A stretch of 39,966 nucleotides of DNA from Rhodospirillaceae bacterium (GCA_004297485.1 SCTM01000014.1:1-39966); one strand, 5' to 3'. Positions 23,332 to 32,554 are shown, counted from the stretch's first letter. The notes: generated by a model from the letters alone, not told the origin. A program made the numbers and translations.

Positions 23332-24117
23332 ATGATTGACCGCGCGACGTACCTCTTGGCCTCTCCACCGACCATTCTCTTTCTTATCACAGCGCGTGGC
23401 GGCTCGAAGGGGCTGCCTGGCAAGAATCTGCGCCAGATCGAAGGCCTGTCCCTGGTCGGCTATAAAGCCCGCGCGGCACGGAAGTTCGACCCCAGCGCAC
23501 GATTGATAATATCGACCGACAGCCCGGACATTCAATTCGAGGCCGCAAAACACGGGGTTGAAACACCGTTTTTGCGTCCGGCAGAACTGGCCAGCGATAC
23601 AGCCACGTCAGCCAGTGTCGTTCAACACGCCATGGCCTGGATTGAGAGCAATGAGAAGCGCACCTATGACGCCGTCATGTTGCTGGAACCATCATCGCCG
23701 TTCGCCACGCCCGCGCATTTCCGCGAGGCCATCACCCTTTACACGGCGCGGAACGCCGACCTAGTGGTGGGCATGCGCGCCATGGAGCCCCACTCCACCT
23801 ACGTCGGCCCGTGCTTGGACAACGGCAGCATTGCGCCCATCGTCGATAAACTAAATCGTGCCAGTGGCTTGCGCCGCCAGGATCAGGGCGAAGAGTGGAC
23901 CATGAACGGCGCGCTTTATCTGTTCCGCTGGTCCGCGTTCAAGGCGACGGGGAAAATATACGGCGCGCCGGAGAAATGCTTCGGCCTGCTTATGGACCGC
24001 TATCACTCTATCGAAATTGAATCCGCCGAGGATTTGGCGCTTGCGACATTCTGCGCCGAAAAGGGGTACATCGATCTCTCGCCTTGGGGCCTGCCCACGG
24101 CAAAGGAAAAGCCGTGA
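23332..24117 (+). CDS. CMP-nonulosonic acid synthetase (NeuA/LegF family)
   Basis: 261 residues from ATG 23332. The N-terminal motif L-I-T-A-R-G-G-S-K-G-L-P-G-K-N is the CTP-binding signature of acylneuraminate cytidylyltransferases. I-S-T-D-S, R-P-A-E-L-A-S-D-T-A and L-L-E-P-S-S-P-F complete the nucleotide and metal site, and the family-typical N-G-A-L-Y-L-F segment follows near residue 200. It activates a nonulosonic acid as the CMP-sugar donor for glycosyltransferases. Its stop overlaps the GTG start of the epimerase gene by 4 bases, so the two are translationally coupled. Neu5Ac, legionaminic or a related acid cannot be distinguished by eye; the PtmE/PtmA context favours legionaminic. Confidence 0.92.
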   Translation: MIDRATYLLASPPTILFLITARGGSKGLPGKNLRQIEGLSLVGYKARAARKFDPSARLIISTDSPDIQFEAAKHGVETPFLRPAELASDTATSASVVQHAMAWIESNEKRTYDAVMLLEPSSPFATPAHFREAITLYTARNADLVVGMRAMEPHSTYVGPCLDNGSIAPIVDKLNRASGLRRQDQGEEWTMNGALYLFRWSAFKATGKIYGAPEKCFGLLMDRYHSIEIESAEDLALATFCAEKGYIDLSPWGLPTAKEKP

Positions 24118-25283
24118 GCCGGCGCATTTGCGTGGTTACCGGCAGCCGCGCCGATTACGGCCACCTGCAGCCGGTAATGGCGACGATGAAGAACGATCCG
24201 GCGCTTGCGCTTCAGGTCATCGTTTGCGGACAGCACCTTGATCCACGGTTCGGCGAAACCTGGCACGCGATTGCTGCCGACGGCTTTACCATCGACGGGC
24301 GCGTTGACCTTGCCCTTGACGACGACACGCCACTCGCCGTTGCCGAATCGACCGGCCGCGCCGTCACCGGCATCGCCCGGGAACTCAGCCGCCTCGCACC
24401 GGACATCGTCCTGGTATTGGGCGACCGTTATGAGATTCTGGCGGCGGGCGTGGCCGCGCTGTTGCTCAATATTCCCATCGCCCATATTCACGGTGGCGAA
24501 ATCACCGAAGGGGCCGTGGACGACGCCATGCGTCATGCCCTGAGCAAAATGGCCGCACTGCATTTTGTCGCGGCCGAGCCCTACCGAAAACGACTGCTTC
24601 AGATGGGCGAAGACCCGGCCCGCGTGATGCTCTCCGGCGCGCCTGGGCTGGACCAGATCGACGCTGTTGTGCCCATGACCCCGCAGACCATGGCCGCAGA
24701 CCTGGGGATCGAAGTTGCGGGCACGCTGTTCCTCATCACCTATCATCCGGTGACCCTGCAAGCCGATGGCGGAATTGCGGGCCTGAGCACCCTGCTCCGC
24801 GCACTCGCGCTTTATCCCGATACAGCGATGATTTTCACGGGCGTGAACAGCGATCCCGGCCATAGAGCGTTGCGCGACCAGGTCGCCGCGTTTGTGGGCG
24901 CGAACCCGCGCCGGCACGTGGCGGTGAAGTCCCTCGGCCAGCCGCGTTATTTGAGCGCCATGAAAGCCGCCAACGTGGTCATCGGCAACTCATCCTCCGG
25001 TTTAATCGAAGCCCCGGCGCTGCACATACCGTCCGTCAACATCGGCGACCGGCAGAAGGGCCGTTTGCGTTCAGACAGCGTCATCGACTGTCGCGAGGAT
25101 GAAAGCGCCATCCGCGCGGCCATCGACCGCGCCCTCGATCCGGCTTTTCACACCGTGGCCGCCGCATCACCACCGGCCTATGGCGGCGGCGGTGCGGCCC
25201 AGCGCATCGTCAACGCGCTCAAGGCCGCGCCATTGACACAATTGAGCGGCAAGCGGTTCCACGACATAATCCTCCCGACCTAG
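24114..25283 (+). CDS. hydrolysing UDP/GDP-GlcNAc-type 2-epimerase (NeuC/LegG family)
   Basis: 389 residues from GTG 24114, which overlaps the previous stop as GTGA and has AAGGA 6-7 bases upstream. [12 protein letters not shown] is the NeuC-type N-terminus. [24 protein letters not shown] and R-H-A-L-S-K-M-A hold the catalytic Asp, Glu and His residues, and [12 protein letters not shown] near residue 300 contacts the nucleotide. The fold is GT-B-like. The enzyme removes the nucleotide and inverts C2, giving the mannosamine-type substrate for the synthase. Length is that of NeuC/LegG. In a legionaminic route it would act on 2,4-diacetamido-trideoxyglucose nucleotide, in a sialic acid route on UDP-GlcNAc. 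Confidence 0.92.
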   Translation: MSRRICVVTGSRADYGHLQPVMATMKNDPALALQVIVCGQHLDPRFGETWHAIAADGFTIDGRVDLALDDDTPLAVAESTGRAVTGIARELSRLAPDIVLVLGDRYEILAAGVAALLLNIPIAHIHGGEITEGAVDDAMRHALSKMAALHFVAAEPYRKRLLQMGEDPARVMLSGAPGLDQIDAVVPMTPQTMAADLGIEVAGTLFLITYHPVTLQADGGIAGLSTLLRALALYPDTAMIFTGVNSDPGHRALRDQVAAFVGANPRRHVAVKSLGQPRYLSAMKAANVVIGNSSSGLIEAPALHIPSVNIGDRQKGRLRSDSVIDCREDESAIRAAIDRALDPAFHTVAAASPPAYGGGGAAQRIVNALKAAPLTQLSGKRFHDIILPT

Positions 25284-25308
25284 TCGCGTCCTTTCTCCAG
25301 GAATTGTA

Positions 25309-26379
25309 ATGCCGCAAAAAGTTGCCCTTATCACCGGCGTCACCGGCCAAGACGGCGCCTATCTGGCCGAGTTGCTGTTGGACAAGGGCTATATCGTGCA
25401 CGGGGTGAAGCGGCGATCCTCGTCCTTCAATACCGGCCGCATCGATCACCTCTATCAGGACGTCCACGACAAGGGGGTGCGGTTTTTCCTGCACTACGGC
25501 GATCTCACCGACGCCACCAACCTGATCCGGCTGGTGCAGGAAGTGCAGCCCGACGAGATCTACAATCTGGCGGCGCAAAGCCATGTGCAGGTGAGCTTCG
25601 AGACGCCGGAATATACCGCCAATGCCGACGGCATCGGCACGCTGCGGCTTCTCGAGGCTATCCGCATTCTCGGCCTGAAGGATCGCACGCGCTTTTATCA
25701 GGCATCGACCTCCGAGCTTTACGGCAAGGTTCAGCAAACGCCCCAGAATGAAGCCACACCGTTTTATCCGCGCAGCCCCTATGGGGCGGCGAAACTTTAC
25801 GCGTACTGGATCACGGTGAATTATCGCGAAGCCTACGGTTATCACGCGTCCAACGGCATTCTGTTCAACCATGAGAGCCCCATGCGCGGTGAGACGTTCG
25901 TCACCCGCAAGATCACCCGCGCCGTGGCGTCCATCGAACTTAAGCTGCAGGATCGATTCTATCTGGGTAATCTGGACGCCAAGCGCGATTGGGGACATGC
26001 CCGCGACTATGTGGACGGCATGTGGCGCATGATGCAGCAGCCGGCGCCGGACGATTATGTGCTGGCCACGGGTGAAACCCACGCGGTGCGCGAATTTGTC
26101 GAACTGGCGTTCGCGCAGGTGGGACGCACCATCGCCTGGAATGGAACGGGTATCGAGGAAACGGGTGTCGATGCCAAGACCGGCCAGGTGCTGGTGGAGG
26201 TCGATCCGCGCTACTTCCGGCCGACGGAAGTGGACCTGCTCCTGGGCGATCCGTCCAAAGCCGAGCGCGTGCTGGGGTGGAAGCACACCACCCGGTTCCA
26301 AGACATGGTTGCGGAAATGGTCGCTCATGATTTGATCGCGGTAAAAGAGGAAGCAACGCGCTTCGCCCGCGATGACTGA
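25309..26379 (+). CDS. gmd: GDP-mannose 4,6-dehydratase
   Basis: 356 residues from ATG 25309 with AGGA upstream. Extended SDR with [13 protein letters not shown] at the NADP site, [23 protein letters not shown], the catalytic Thr-Ser-Glu in [10 protein letters not shown] and Y-x3-K in [24 protein letters not shown] is diagnostic of Gmd. It turns GDP-mannose into GDP-4-keto-6-deoxymannose. The next gene, overlapping by 8 bases, is GDP-fucose synthase, so GDP-L-fucose is the expected product. Located 25 bases after the epimerase gene, it belongs to the same rightward operon. Confidence 0.97.
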   Translation: MPQKVALITGVTGQDGAYLAELLLDKGYIVHGVKRRSSSFNTGRIDHLYQDVHDKGVRFFLHYGDLTDATNLIRLVQEVQPDEIYNLAAQSHVQVSFETPEYTANADGIGTLRLLEAIRILGLKDRTRFYQASTSELYGKVQQTPQNEATPFYPRSPYGAAKLYAYWITVNYREAYGYHASNGILFNHESPMRGETFVTRKITRAVASIELKLQDRFYLGNLDAKRDWGHARDYVDGMWRMMQQPAPDDYVLATGETHAVREFVELAFAQVGRTIAWNGTGIEETGVDAKTGQVLVEVDPRYFRPTEVDLLLGDPSKAERVLGWKHTTRFQDMVAEMVAHDLIAVKEEATRFARDD

Positions 26380-27322
26380 TGCCCCTCCTTTCGATCTTGC
26401 CGGTAAGCGCGTATGGGTGGCCGGACATAACGGCATGGTCGGCGCGGCCATCGCCCGGCGTCTGGCGCACGAAGACTGCACGGTGCTCAAGATCAGCCGG
26501 CATGCTCTTGATCTCACCCGCCAATCCGACGTCGAAGCCTGGATGTACGAGGAAAAGCCCGATGCGGTGATCATGGCGGCGGCCGTGGTCGGCGGCATTC
26601 TGGCCAACGATAGTCATCCGGCGGAATTCCTCACCGACAATCTCCAGATTCAGACCAATGTCATCGCCACCGCCCACAAGGTGGGTGTGAAAAAGCTTTT
26701 GTTTCTCGGATCAAGCTGCATCTATCCACGTCTTGCGCCCCAGCCCTTGCGCGAAGAGTCGCTTCTCACCGGTCCGTTGGAACCAACCAACCAGTGGTAC
26801 GCGGTGGCGAAAATCGCCGGCATCAAACAATGCCAGGCCTATCGCCGCGCCTATGGCCGCGATTTCATCAGCGTCATGCCGACCAATCTTTATGGTCCCG
26901 GCGATAACTTCGATCTGCAGTCGAGTCATGTCCTGCCGGCGTTGATGGTCAAGGCGCATCAGGCCAAGCTCGATGGTACCCATGAGCTTACCGTATGGGG
27001 CAGCGGCGCGCCGCGCCGCGAGTTTCTCCATGTGGACGACCTGGCGGATGCGTGCGTGTTTCTGATGAAACGCTATTCGGAGGACTCCCACATCAATGTC
27101 GGTAGCGGCGGCGACCTCACTATTCGAGAGCTGGCGGAACTTGTGTCGGAAGTTGTTGGATTCACCGGAACGTTCACCTATGACGCAACCAAGCCCGACG
27201 GCACGCCGCGCAAGCTGCTGGATTGCACGCGGCTGACGAATGCCGGCTGGCAACCGTCCATCCCGCTGCGGGAGGGCATCGCCGTCACCTACGATTGGTA
27301 CAAGCGCCATGTCGCCGCCTGA
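26372..27322 (+). CDS. fcl: GDP-L-fucose synthase
   Basis: 316 residues. [15 protein letters not shown] at the NADP site, [18 protein letters not shown] with the catalytic Ser and Cys, and Y-A-V-A-K-I-A-G with Tyr and Lys are the epimerase/reductase signature of Fcl/WcaG. It converts GDP-4-keto-6-deoxymannose to GDP-L-fucose through two epimerisations and one reduction. ATG 26372 overlaps the gmd stop by 8 bases, and its own stop lies 14 bases inside the following aminotransferase gene, so the three are tightly coupled. Length matches the family. Confidence 0.95.
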   Translation: MTDAPPFDLAGKRVWVAGHNGMVGAAIARRLAHEDCTVLKISRHALDLTRQSDVEAWMYEEKPDAVIMAAAVVGGILANDSHPAEFLTDNLQIQTNVIATAHKVGVKKLLFLGSSCIYPRLAPQPLREESLLTGPLEPTNQWYAVAKIAGIKQCQAYRRAYGRDFISVMPTNLYGPGDNFDLQSSHVLPALMVKAHQAKLDGTHELTVWGSGAPRREFLHVDDLADACVFLMKRYSEDSHINVGSGGDLTIRELAELVSEVVGFTGTFTYDATKPDGTPRKLLDCTRLTNAGWQPSIPLREGIAVTYDWYKRHVAA

Positions 27323-28658
27323 TTCGAAATCCGGCCCGCCGCCCAAGTCCACCGCGAAGGGCCAGGCGCTCTATGCCAAGGCGCGCGCGCTGATTCCCGG
27401 CGGCACACAGCTTTTGTCCAAGCGCCCGGAAATGTTTCTGCCCGGCGGCTGGCCGGCTTATTACAACAAGGCAAAAGGCGCTGAGATTACCGATCTCGAC
27501 GGCAATACCTATATCGACATGTCCATCGGCGGCGTCGGCGCGACGGTGTTGGGTTATGCCGACCCGGACGTGGACGGCGCGGTGAAAGCCGCCATCGACG
27601 CCGGATCCATGACCACGCTCAACTGCCCGGAGGAAGTGCGGCTTGCCGAATTGCTGGTGGCGCTTCATCCGTGGTCGCGCATGGTGCGCTTTTCCCGGTC
27701 CGGCGGCGAAGCGATGTCAATTGCCGTACGCATCGCCCGTGCCCACACCGGCCGACAGGTGATCGCGTTCTGCGGCTATCATGGCTGGCACGATTGGTAT
27801 CTGTCGGCCAATCTCGCCGACGACAGCACGCTCGACGGCCATCTTCTCGCCGGTCTCGCACCCAAGGGCGTGCCGCGCGGCTTGCAGGGTCTCATGCAGC
27901 CGTTTCACTACAACGATCTGGCGGGCCTCAAGCGTATCGCCCAGGAGCACGGCGCCAATCTGGCCGCCATTGTTATGGAACCAGTGCGCAATCCGCCCGC
28001 GCCGGGATTTCTGGAAGGCGTGCGTCAGGTCGCCGATGAATGCGGCGCGGTGCTGGTGTTCGACGAGATCACCGCCGGGTTTCGCGTCAACACCGGCGGC
28101 ATCCATCTGACATTGGGAGTGGACCCGGATATGGCCGTGTTCGCCAAGGCCATGGGCAACGGCTATCCCATTTCGGCGGTGCTTGGGCGGGAAGCGGTCA
28201 TGGCCGCGGCCCAGGAGACCTTCATCAGCTCCACCGCCTGGACGGAGCGCACCGGCCCGGCGGCGGCGCTGGCGACCATAACCAAGTACCGCGCCCGGAA
28301 TGTTTCCGCCCATCTGGTGCGCGTGGGTGAGCGAGTCATGGCCGGATGGCGGCGCGCGGCGGCGACGGCGGATTTGCCCATTGAGGTTTCGGGGATCGCG
28401 CCCCTTGCCCATTTCGCCTTTCAAGTTCCCGATGCCGTGGCGGCGCGCACCCTTTTCACCCAGCTCATGCTCGATCGCGGCTATCTGGCGAAGGACGCGT
28501 TTTACGCCATGTACGCCCACACCGATGCCCAGGTGGACGGTTTCATCGCCGCATGCGAGGACGCTTTCGTGCGGATCGCCGTCGCCGTGCGCGCAAACCG
28601 GGTCCGCGACGCCCTGCGCGGCGACGTCGCCCATTCGGGATTTCAGCGGCTGACGTGA
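27309..28658 (+). CDS. class III PLP aminotransferase, glutamate-1-semialdehyde-aminomutase-like
   Basis: 449 residues from ATG 27309; the longer frame before it lies in fcl. A-R-A-L-I-P-G-G-T-Q-L-L-S-K-R-P opens the family-typical domain. G-G-E-A-M-S-I-A-V-R-I-A-R sits at the cofactor-phosphate site, F-C-G-Y-H-G-W-H-D-W follows, V-F-D-E-I-T-A-G-F-R has the ring-binding Asp, and F-A-K-A-M-G-N-G-Y-P carries the Schiff-base Lys (K280). S-S-T-A-W-T-E-R-T-G-P matches HemL-like proteins. The position, overlapping fcl at the end of a nucleotide-sugar operon, argues against haem synthesis and for amino-group transfer to a sugar or to a small acyl precursor. Which substrate is unknown; amination of a keto-sugar nucleotide from this operon is one option. 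Confidence 0.88.
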   Translation: MSPPDSKSGPPPKSTAKGQALYAKARALIPGGTQLLSKRPEMFLPGGWPAYYNKAKGAEITDLDGNTYIDMSIGGVGATVLGYADPDVDGAVKAAIDAGSMTTLNCPEEVRLAELLVALHPWSRMVRFSRSGGEAMSIAVRIARAHTGRQVIAFCGYHGWHDWYLSANLADDSTLDGHLLAGLAPKGVPRGLQGLMQPFHYNDLAGLKRIAQEHGANLAAIVMEPVRNPPAPGFLEGVRQVADECGAVLVFDEITAGFRVNTGGIHLTLGVDPDMAVFAKAMGNGYPISAVLGREAVMAAAQETFISSTAWTERTGPAAALATITKYRARNVSAHLVRVGERVMAGWRRAAATADLPIEVSGIAPLAHFAFQVPDAVAARTLFTQLMLDRGYLAKDAFYAMYAHTDAQVDGFIAACEDAFVRIAVAVRANRVRDALRGDVAHSGFQRLT

Positions 28659-28666
28659 CGTGGTCT

Positions 28667-28702
28667 AACGCGGCTGGGCCCGACCCGGTAAGCAACCGCG
28701 TT
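28667..28702 (+). other. stem-loop after the rightward sugar operon
   Basis: AACGCGG at 28667-28673 pairs with CCGCGTT at 28696-28702, and an inner GGG/CCC pair (28677-28687 region) can extend the fold. It starts 9 bases after the aminotransferase stop, the expected place for a terminator, but no T run follows, so any termination would be inefficient or Rho-assisted. Confidence 0.35.
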
Positions 28703-28798
28703 CAGGCTTGAACCGTTGTTCTGACGCACGTACAACCCGAAGAGACATTATCTTCGCCCCAGGTCGCAACCGCCGCACAGCATCGGATTCCGTCCGCG

Positions 28799-29719
28799 AT
28801 GCAGATCTATCTGCCCATCGCCGAGATGTCGGTAAACATCTTCCTCGTTCTCGCCCTTGGCGGCGGGATCGGCCTTCTGTCGGGTCTGTTCGGCGTCGGC
28901 GGCGGCTTCATGATGACGCCGCTGCTGATTTTCATCGGCGTACCGCCGGCCGTCGCCGTGGGTACCCAGGCCAATCAGATCGTGGCCTCGTCCGTGTCGG
29001 GCGTTCTGGTTCACATGCGGCGCGGCAATGTCGACCTCAAGATGGGCGCCGTCCTGACCATCGGCGGCTTCGTCGGGTCCAGCCTGGGCGTGTGGGTGTT
29101 TAACGTCCTCAAGCGCCTCGGCCACATCGATGTGACCATCGCCTTTGGTTATGTGGTGTTCCTGGGGATCGTCGGCGGCTTCATGCTTTATGAGAGCCTG
29201 CCGGGCGTGCTCAACAAAGGCGCGCCCATGCCCCTCACGGCACGGGGACCCGGCCGGCATACCTGGATGCACGGCCTGCCCTTCAAGATGCGGTTTCGCC
29301 GCTCGAAGCTTTATATATCGGCCTTGCTGCCGCTCGCCGTGGGATTCGTGGTGGGTATTCTGGGCGCGGTCATGGGCGTCGGCGGCGGCTTTATCATGGT
29401 GCCGGCCATGATCTATCTCCTGGGCATGCCGACCCAGGTGGTGATCGGCACCTCCCTTCTCCAGACGATTTTCGTCGCCGCCAACACAACCCTGTTGCAG
29501 GCCATATTCAATCAGACCGTCGATGTGGTCCTGGCACTGTTGTTGCTGGTCGTCGGTGTCGTCGGCGCGCAGGTCGGCGCCCGCCTCGCCGGCAAGTTCA
29601 AGGGCGAGCAACTGCGGGTCATGCTGGCCATCATGGTGCTTGCGGTGGCTTTGCGGTTGGCGCTCGATCTGGTGATTCCGCCGCAGGATCTGTTTTCCTT
29701 GCGCGAAAGCGGCGGATGA
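28799..29719 (+). CDS. TauE/SafE family (TSUP) anion exporter
   Basis: 306 residues with about eight hydrophobic segments. The two halves each carry a glycine motif, G-L-F-G-V-G-G-G-F-M-M-T-P near residue 30 and G-V-G-G-G-F-I-M-V-P near residue 195. This is the internal duplication that defines the sulfite/sulfonate exporter superfamily. Q-A-N-Q-I-V-A-S-S-V-S-G is also typical. Members export sulfite, sulfoacetate or related organosulfur anions. It overlaps the next gene by 4 bases (ATGA). TauE-like plus TIGR02186-like is a recurring pair in alphaproteobacteria, so both probably act on the same anion. Confidence 0.88.
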   Translation: MQIYLPIAEMSVNIFLVLALGGGIGLLSGLFGVGGGFMMTPLLIFIGVPPAVAVGTQANQIVASSVSGVLVHMRRGNVDLKMGAVLTIGGFVGSSLGVWVFNVLKRLGHIDVTIAFGYVVFLGIVGGFMLYESLPGVLNKGAPMPLTARGPGRHTWMHGLPFKMRFRRSKLYISALLPLAVGFVVGILGAVMGVGGGFIMVPAMIYLLGMPTQVVIGTSLLQTIFVAANTTLLQAIFNQTVDVVLALLLLVVGVVGAQVGARLAGKFKGEQLRVMLAIMVLAVALRLALDLVIPPQDLFSLRESGG

Positions 29720-30489
29720 TGAAACGCGGGTGTCACCTGCTACGGCGCATGGCAATCGCCTTGTTGGCGACGGTCGCGCTTGGAACCACGAGCGCCACCG
29801 CGGACGACGTACCGCTGGTGGCCGACCTGTCCAATCATCTGGTTGCCATTACTTCCAGATTCACGGGCGCGAGCGTCTTGCTGTTCGGCGCCACCGACGG
29901 CACCGGCGACATCGTCATCGTCATCCGCGGTCCGGTCAAAGACGTCGATGTGCGCTATAAGCAGCGCTTTGGACCCATCTGGGTCAACGCCAGATCGGTG
30001 ACATTGCGCGATGTGCCGTCTTATTATCGCATGGCGTCGAGCCGCCCCCTGGCGGAAATCGTCCCTAACGAGTTGCTGTCCCGCTATCAGATCGGCCTCA
30101 ACAACATTCGCCTGAACCCCGCGAACGAGAAGACGGCCACCACCGCCGACCTCGATGTCTTTCGCCAGGCGCTCGTACGTCTCAAGACCGACGAGGGGCT
30201 CTACAGCGAAGAACTCGGCGCCGTGAACCTCATGTCCAACCGGTTGTTCCGGACCGAGCTATATTTTCCCGCCAATGTCGCCACCGGAACCTATCTGGTG
30301 GAAGTCTATCTGTTCCGGGATGGCGCGGTGGCCAGCGCCCAGATCTTGCCCTTCACGGTATCGAAGATCGGCGTTGACGCCGACATCTACGATTTCGCGC
30401 ACAACTTTGGCTTGGTGTACGGCATGCTGGCGATTGCCGCCGCCATCGCCGCCGGATATGGCGCCAGTGTCGCGTTCCGCCGGACCTGA
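29716..30489 (+). CDS. TIGR02186-type conserved membrane-anchored protein
   Basis: 257 residues from ATG 29716. A signal peptide (basic start, hydrophobic A-I-A-L-L-A-T-V-A-L, then Ala-rich cleavage region near residue 30) leads into a periplasmic domain with L-V-A-D-L-S-N-H-L-V-A-I-T-S-x-F-T-G-A, F-G-A-T-D-G-T-G-D-I-V-I-V-I-R-G-P and F-P-A-N-V-A-T-G-T-Y-L-V-E-V-Y-L-F. A single helix near the C-terminus (Y-G-M-L-A-I-A-A-A-I-A-A-G-Y) anchors it. These blocks match the uncharacterised family that travels with TauE/SafE exporters. The protein may be a periplasmic partner of that exporter. Gene overlap (ATGA) supports coupling. Confidence 0.82.
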   Translation: MMKRGCHLLRRMAIALLATVALGTTSATADDVPLVADLSNHLVAITSRFTGASVLLFGATDGTGDIVIVIRGPVKDVDVRYKQRFGPIWVNARSVTLRDVPSYYRMASSRPLAEIVPNELLSRYQIGLNNIRLNPANEKTATTADLDVFRQALVRLKTDEGLYSEELGAVNLMSNRLFRTELYFPANVATGTYLVEVYLFRDGAVASAQILPFTVSKIGVDADIYDFAHNFGLVYGMLAIAAAIAAGYGASVAFRRT

Positions 30490-30507
30490 TCGGACCACGG
30501 ATTTCCC

Positions 30508-31029
30508 ATGACTGAGAACGCCGCCGAAAATACCACAGCGAACCCGGCCGGGACTGAGGCCGGCCCTGGCCCGCGCAAGTCCCTCGTGGTGGTGGATAAT
30601 TCGGCGGAGTTGAAAGCCGCGCTGCGCTTCGCCTGTCGCCGCGCCGTGCATACGGGCGGCCTTGTCGCCCTGTTTTACGCCCTGCCCTCGGCGGAGTTTC
30701 AGCATTTCGCCTCGGTCCGCGAATTGATGGAACGCGAGGCGCGCAACGAGGCCGAACAACTCCTTCAAGATGTGGCGGCCGACGTTCATCGGCAGACCGG
30801 GACCTTCCCGGCCCTTTACATCCGCGAGGGCGATACCATGGAACAGCTGCTGCGGGTGATCGCCGAAGACCCGAGCTTTTCCGTCCTGGTGCTTGGCGCC
30901 GGAACCGGCTCGGAAGGGCCGGGCCCCTTGGTAAGTGCCATTTCCGGCCGCCTATCGGGCAAAATCCGCATCCCGGTAACGATCGTGCCGGGGGACCTGG
31001 ACACGGCGCAAATCGACGCCCTTAGCTAA
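30508..31029 (+). CDS. universal stress protein (UspA-like)
   Basis: 173 residues. After a low-complexity N-terminal tail of about 23 residues the UspA fold starts K-S-L-V-V-V-D-N-S, with A-L-R-F-A-C-R-R-A forming the first helix. V-L-V-L-G-A-G-T-G-S-E-G-P-G-P-L-V-S-A is a loose version of the ATP-binding glycine motif, and I-R-I-P-V-T-I-V-P-G is the final strand. It begins 18 bases after the TIGR02186-type gene and is followed 130 bases later by the Nfu gene. The N-terminal extension and weak glycine motif leave ATP binding uncertain. Confidence 0.85.
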   Translation: MTENAAENTTANPAGTEAGPGPRKSLVVVDNSAELKAALRFACRRAVHTGGLVALFYALPSAEFQHFASVRELMEREARNEAEQLLQDVAADVHRQTGTFPALYIREGDTMEQLLRVIAEDPSFSVLVLGAGTGSEGPGPLVSAISGRLSGKIRIPVTIVPGDLDTAQIDALS

Positions 31030-31158
31030 GGACTCAAGCTATGCGTCCACGGAGCAGTGGCGAACCCCTCGGTTGAAGACTAAGTTAGGGACATCCCCTT
31101 TGTAATCTTCTGAGCCTGACGGGCTTGCCCCGGACGAGGCGCGAAAGGCACATCCCCC

Positions 31159-31713
31159 ATGTTCATTCAAACCGAAGAGACCCCCAATCCGGCGGCATTG
31201 AAGTTCTTGCCCGGACGGCAAGTCCTGACCCAGGGCGTCGCCGATTTCACCACCCGGGAGGACGCCACCCGCTCGCCGCTCGCCCGCCTCCTGTTCGAGA
31301 TCGACGGCGTCAGCGGCGTATTCCTGGCCGGCGACTTCATCACCGTGAGCAAGGCCGACGACCGGAATTGGCAGACCCTGAAGCCCATGGTTTTGGGGGC
31401 GATCATGGATCACTTCACCTCCGGCGCGGCGGTGATCGACGAAGAGGCCGCCGACACGGATGAGGTCAACGACGACGGCAGCGAGGAGATCGTGGTTCAG
31501 ATCAAGGAACTGATCGAAACCCGCGTGCGACCGGCCGTTGCCCAGGATGGCGGCGACATCATCTACAAGGGGTTCAAGAACGGCACCGTGTACCTGCACA
31601 TGCGCGGCTCATGTGCCGGGTGTCCCAGTTCCACCGCGACCTTGAAAATGGGCATCGAAAACATGCTCAAGCATTATGTGCCCGAGGTGACGCAGGTCGA
31701 AGCGGTCGTCTAA
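31159..31713 (+). CDS. Nfu-type iron-sulfur cluster carrier
   Basis: 184 residues. The N-terminal Nfu_N domain begins M-F-I-Q-T-E-E-T-P-N-P-A-A-L-K-F, the standard signature. The C-terminal NifU-like domain (from about residue 112) has V-R-P-A-V-A-Q-D-G-G-D-I and the cluster-binding C-x-x-C in R-G-S-C-A-G-C-P-S-S. Such proteins receive a 4Fe-4S cluster from the assembly machinery and pass it to client enzymes, working as dimers. Length and both domains are complete. It lies downstream of the universal stress gene, a pairing I recall as conserved in alphaproteobacteria next to trpS. Confidence 0.95.
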   Translation: MFIQTEETPNPAALKFLPGRQVLTQGVADFTTREDATRSPLARLLFEIDGVSGVFLAGDFITVSKADDRNWQTLKPMVLGAIMDHFTSGAAVIDEEAADTDEVNDDGSEEIVVQIKELIETRVRPAVAQDGGDIIYKGFKNGTVYLHMRGSCAGCPSSTATLKMGIENMLKHYVPEVTQVEAVV

Positions 31714-31858
31714 ACTTTGCCTCGATGTGCGTGTTCTAAGATCGCATGGCCATTTACCAGTCCACAGTCCAGTTGAAGCGTAAATCAAACGGCTGGATTC
31801 GCGTGTCGATTTGGACGCGCATTTCAATGACGTGAAAAAAGACAAAGGAACAATCGAT

Positions 31859-32554
31859 ATGCAGGGCAAGACTGCGATCATTACAGGCGCGTTTGGCGCA
31901 TTGGGCCGCGTGGTCGCGGAGTCATTCGTCAAGAAGGGCGCGCGCGTCGCCCTTGTCGATAAGGCGCCCAGCCCGCCGCCGGAGCTGGCGACCGCTCTCG
32001 GTGCGAAGGCGCTGATGCTTGGAAATGTCGATTTGTCGAGCCGGACGGACGCCGCGCAAGTCGTCGAGAAGGTTCAGAAACAGTTTGGCGGTGTCGACGC
32101 CCTGGTCAATATCGCCGGGGGCTTTCGCTGGGTGCAGGTCGCCGACAGCACGCCGGAAGTGTGGGACTTGCTCTACACATTGAACGTAAAGACCGCGGCC
32201 AACATGTGTCATGCCGCGCTGTCGGCGCTGATCGCGTCGGGCAACGGCCGGATCGTCAATATCGGCGCCAACGGCGCCATCAAGGCCGCCGCGGGCATGG
32301 GCCCCTATACCGCGTCAAAGGCCGGCGTGCATCGGCTGACGGAAGCGCTGGCAGAGGAACTCAAGGGCAAAGTCACGGTCAATGCCGTGCTGCCGTCGAT
32401 TATCGACACGCCGCAAAACCGCGCCGATATGCCCGATGCCAATCCGGCCACATGGGTATCACCGGCCGAGCTTGCGGCCGTCATTCTGTTCCTGAGTTCA
32501 AACGAAGCCAGCGCGGTGACAGGTGCGCTTGTGCCGGTCGTCGGGCGCGTGTGA
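31859..32554 (+). CDS. SDR family oxidoreductase
   Basis: 231 residues from ATG 31859, which has AAAGGA upstream; a longer TTG frame is less likely. T-G-A-F-G-A-L-G-R-V-V-A at the cofactor loop, V-N-I-A-G-G at the adenine site, I-V-N-I-G-A-N-G and Y-T-A-S-K with the catalytic Tyr and Lys mark a classical SDR. The expected catalytic Ser region reads G-A-N-G, so Asn or Ala sits where Ser is usual, which may weaken activity. C-terminal L-S-S-N-E-A-S-A-V-T-G-A is family-typical. It is followed 64 bases on by the nitroreductase gene. The substrate is unknown. Confidence 0.85.
   Translation: MQGKTAIITGAFGALGRVVAESFVKKGARVALVDKAPSPPPELATALGAKALMLGNVDLSSRTDAAQVVEKVQKQFGGVDALVNIAGGFRWVQVADSTPEVWDLLYTLNVKTAANMCHAALSALIASGNGRIVNIGANGAIKAAAGMGPYTASKAGVHRLTEALAEELKGKVTVNAVLPSIIDTPQNRADMPDANPATWVSPAELAAVILFLSSNEASAVTGALVPVVGRV

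Noticed and set aside
25219-26607. 462-codon open frame antisense to gmd and the start of fcl
   Set aside because: It mirrors two certain genes, its product is Arg/His/Gln-rich with no domain, and long antisense frames are expected in GC-rich coding DNA.
28748-29755. 335-codon frame antisense to the TauE/SafE gene
   Set aside because: Extremely His/Gln/Asp-rich, typical of the reverse of membrane-protein codons.
31030-31158. Possible tRNA or small RNA in the gap before the Nfu gene
   Set aside because: No cloverleaf, no T-loop motif and no stable terminator hairpin could be found by eye.
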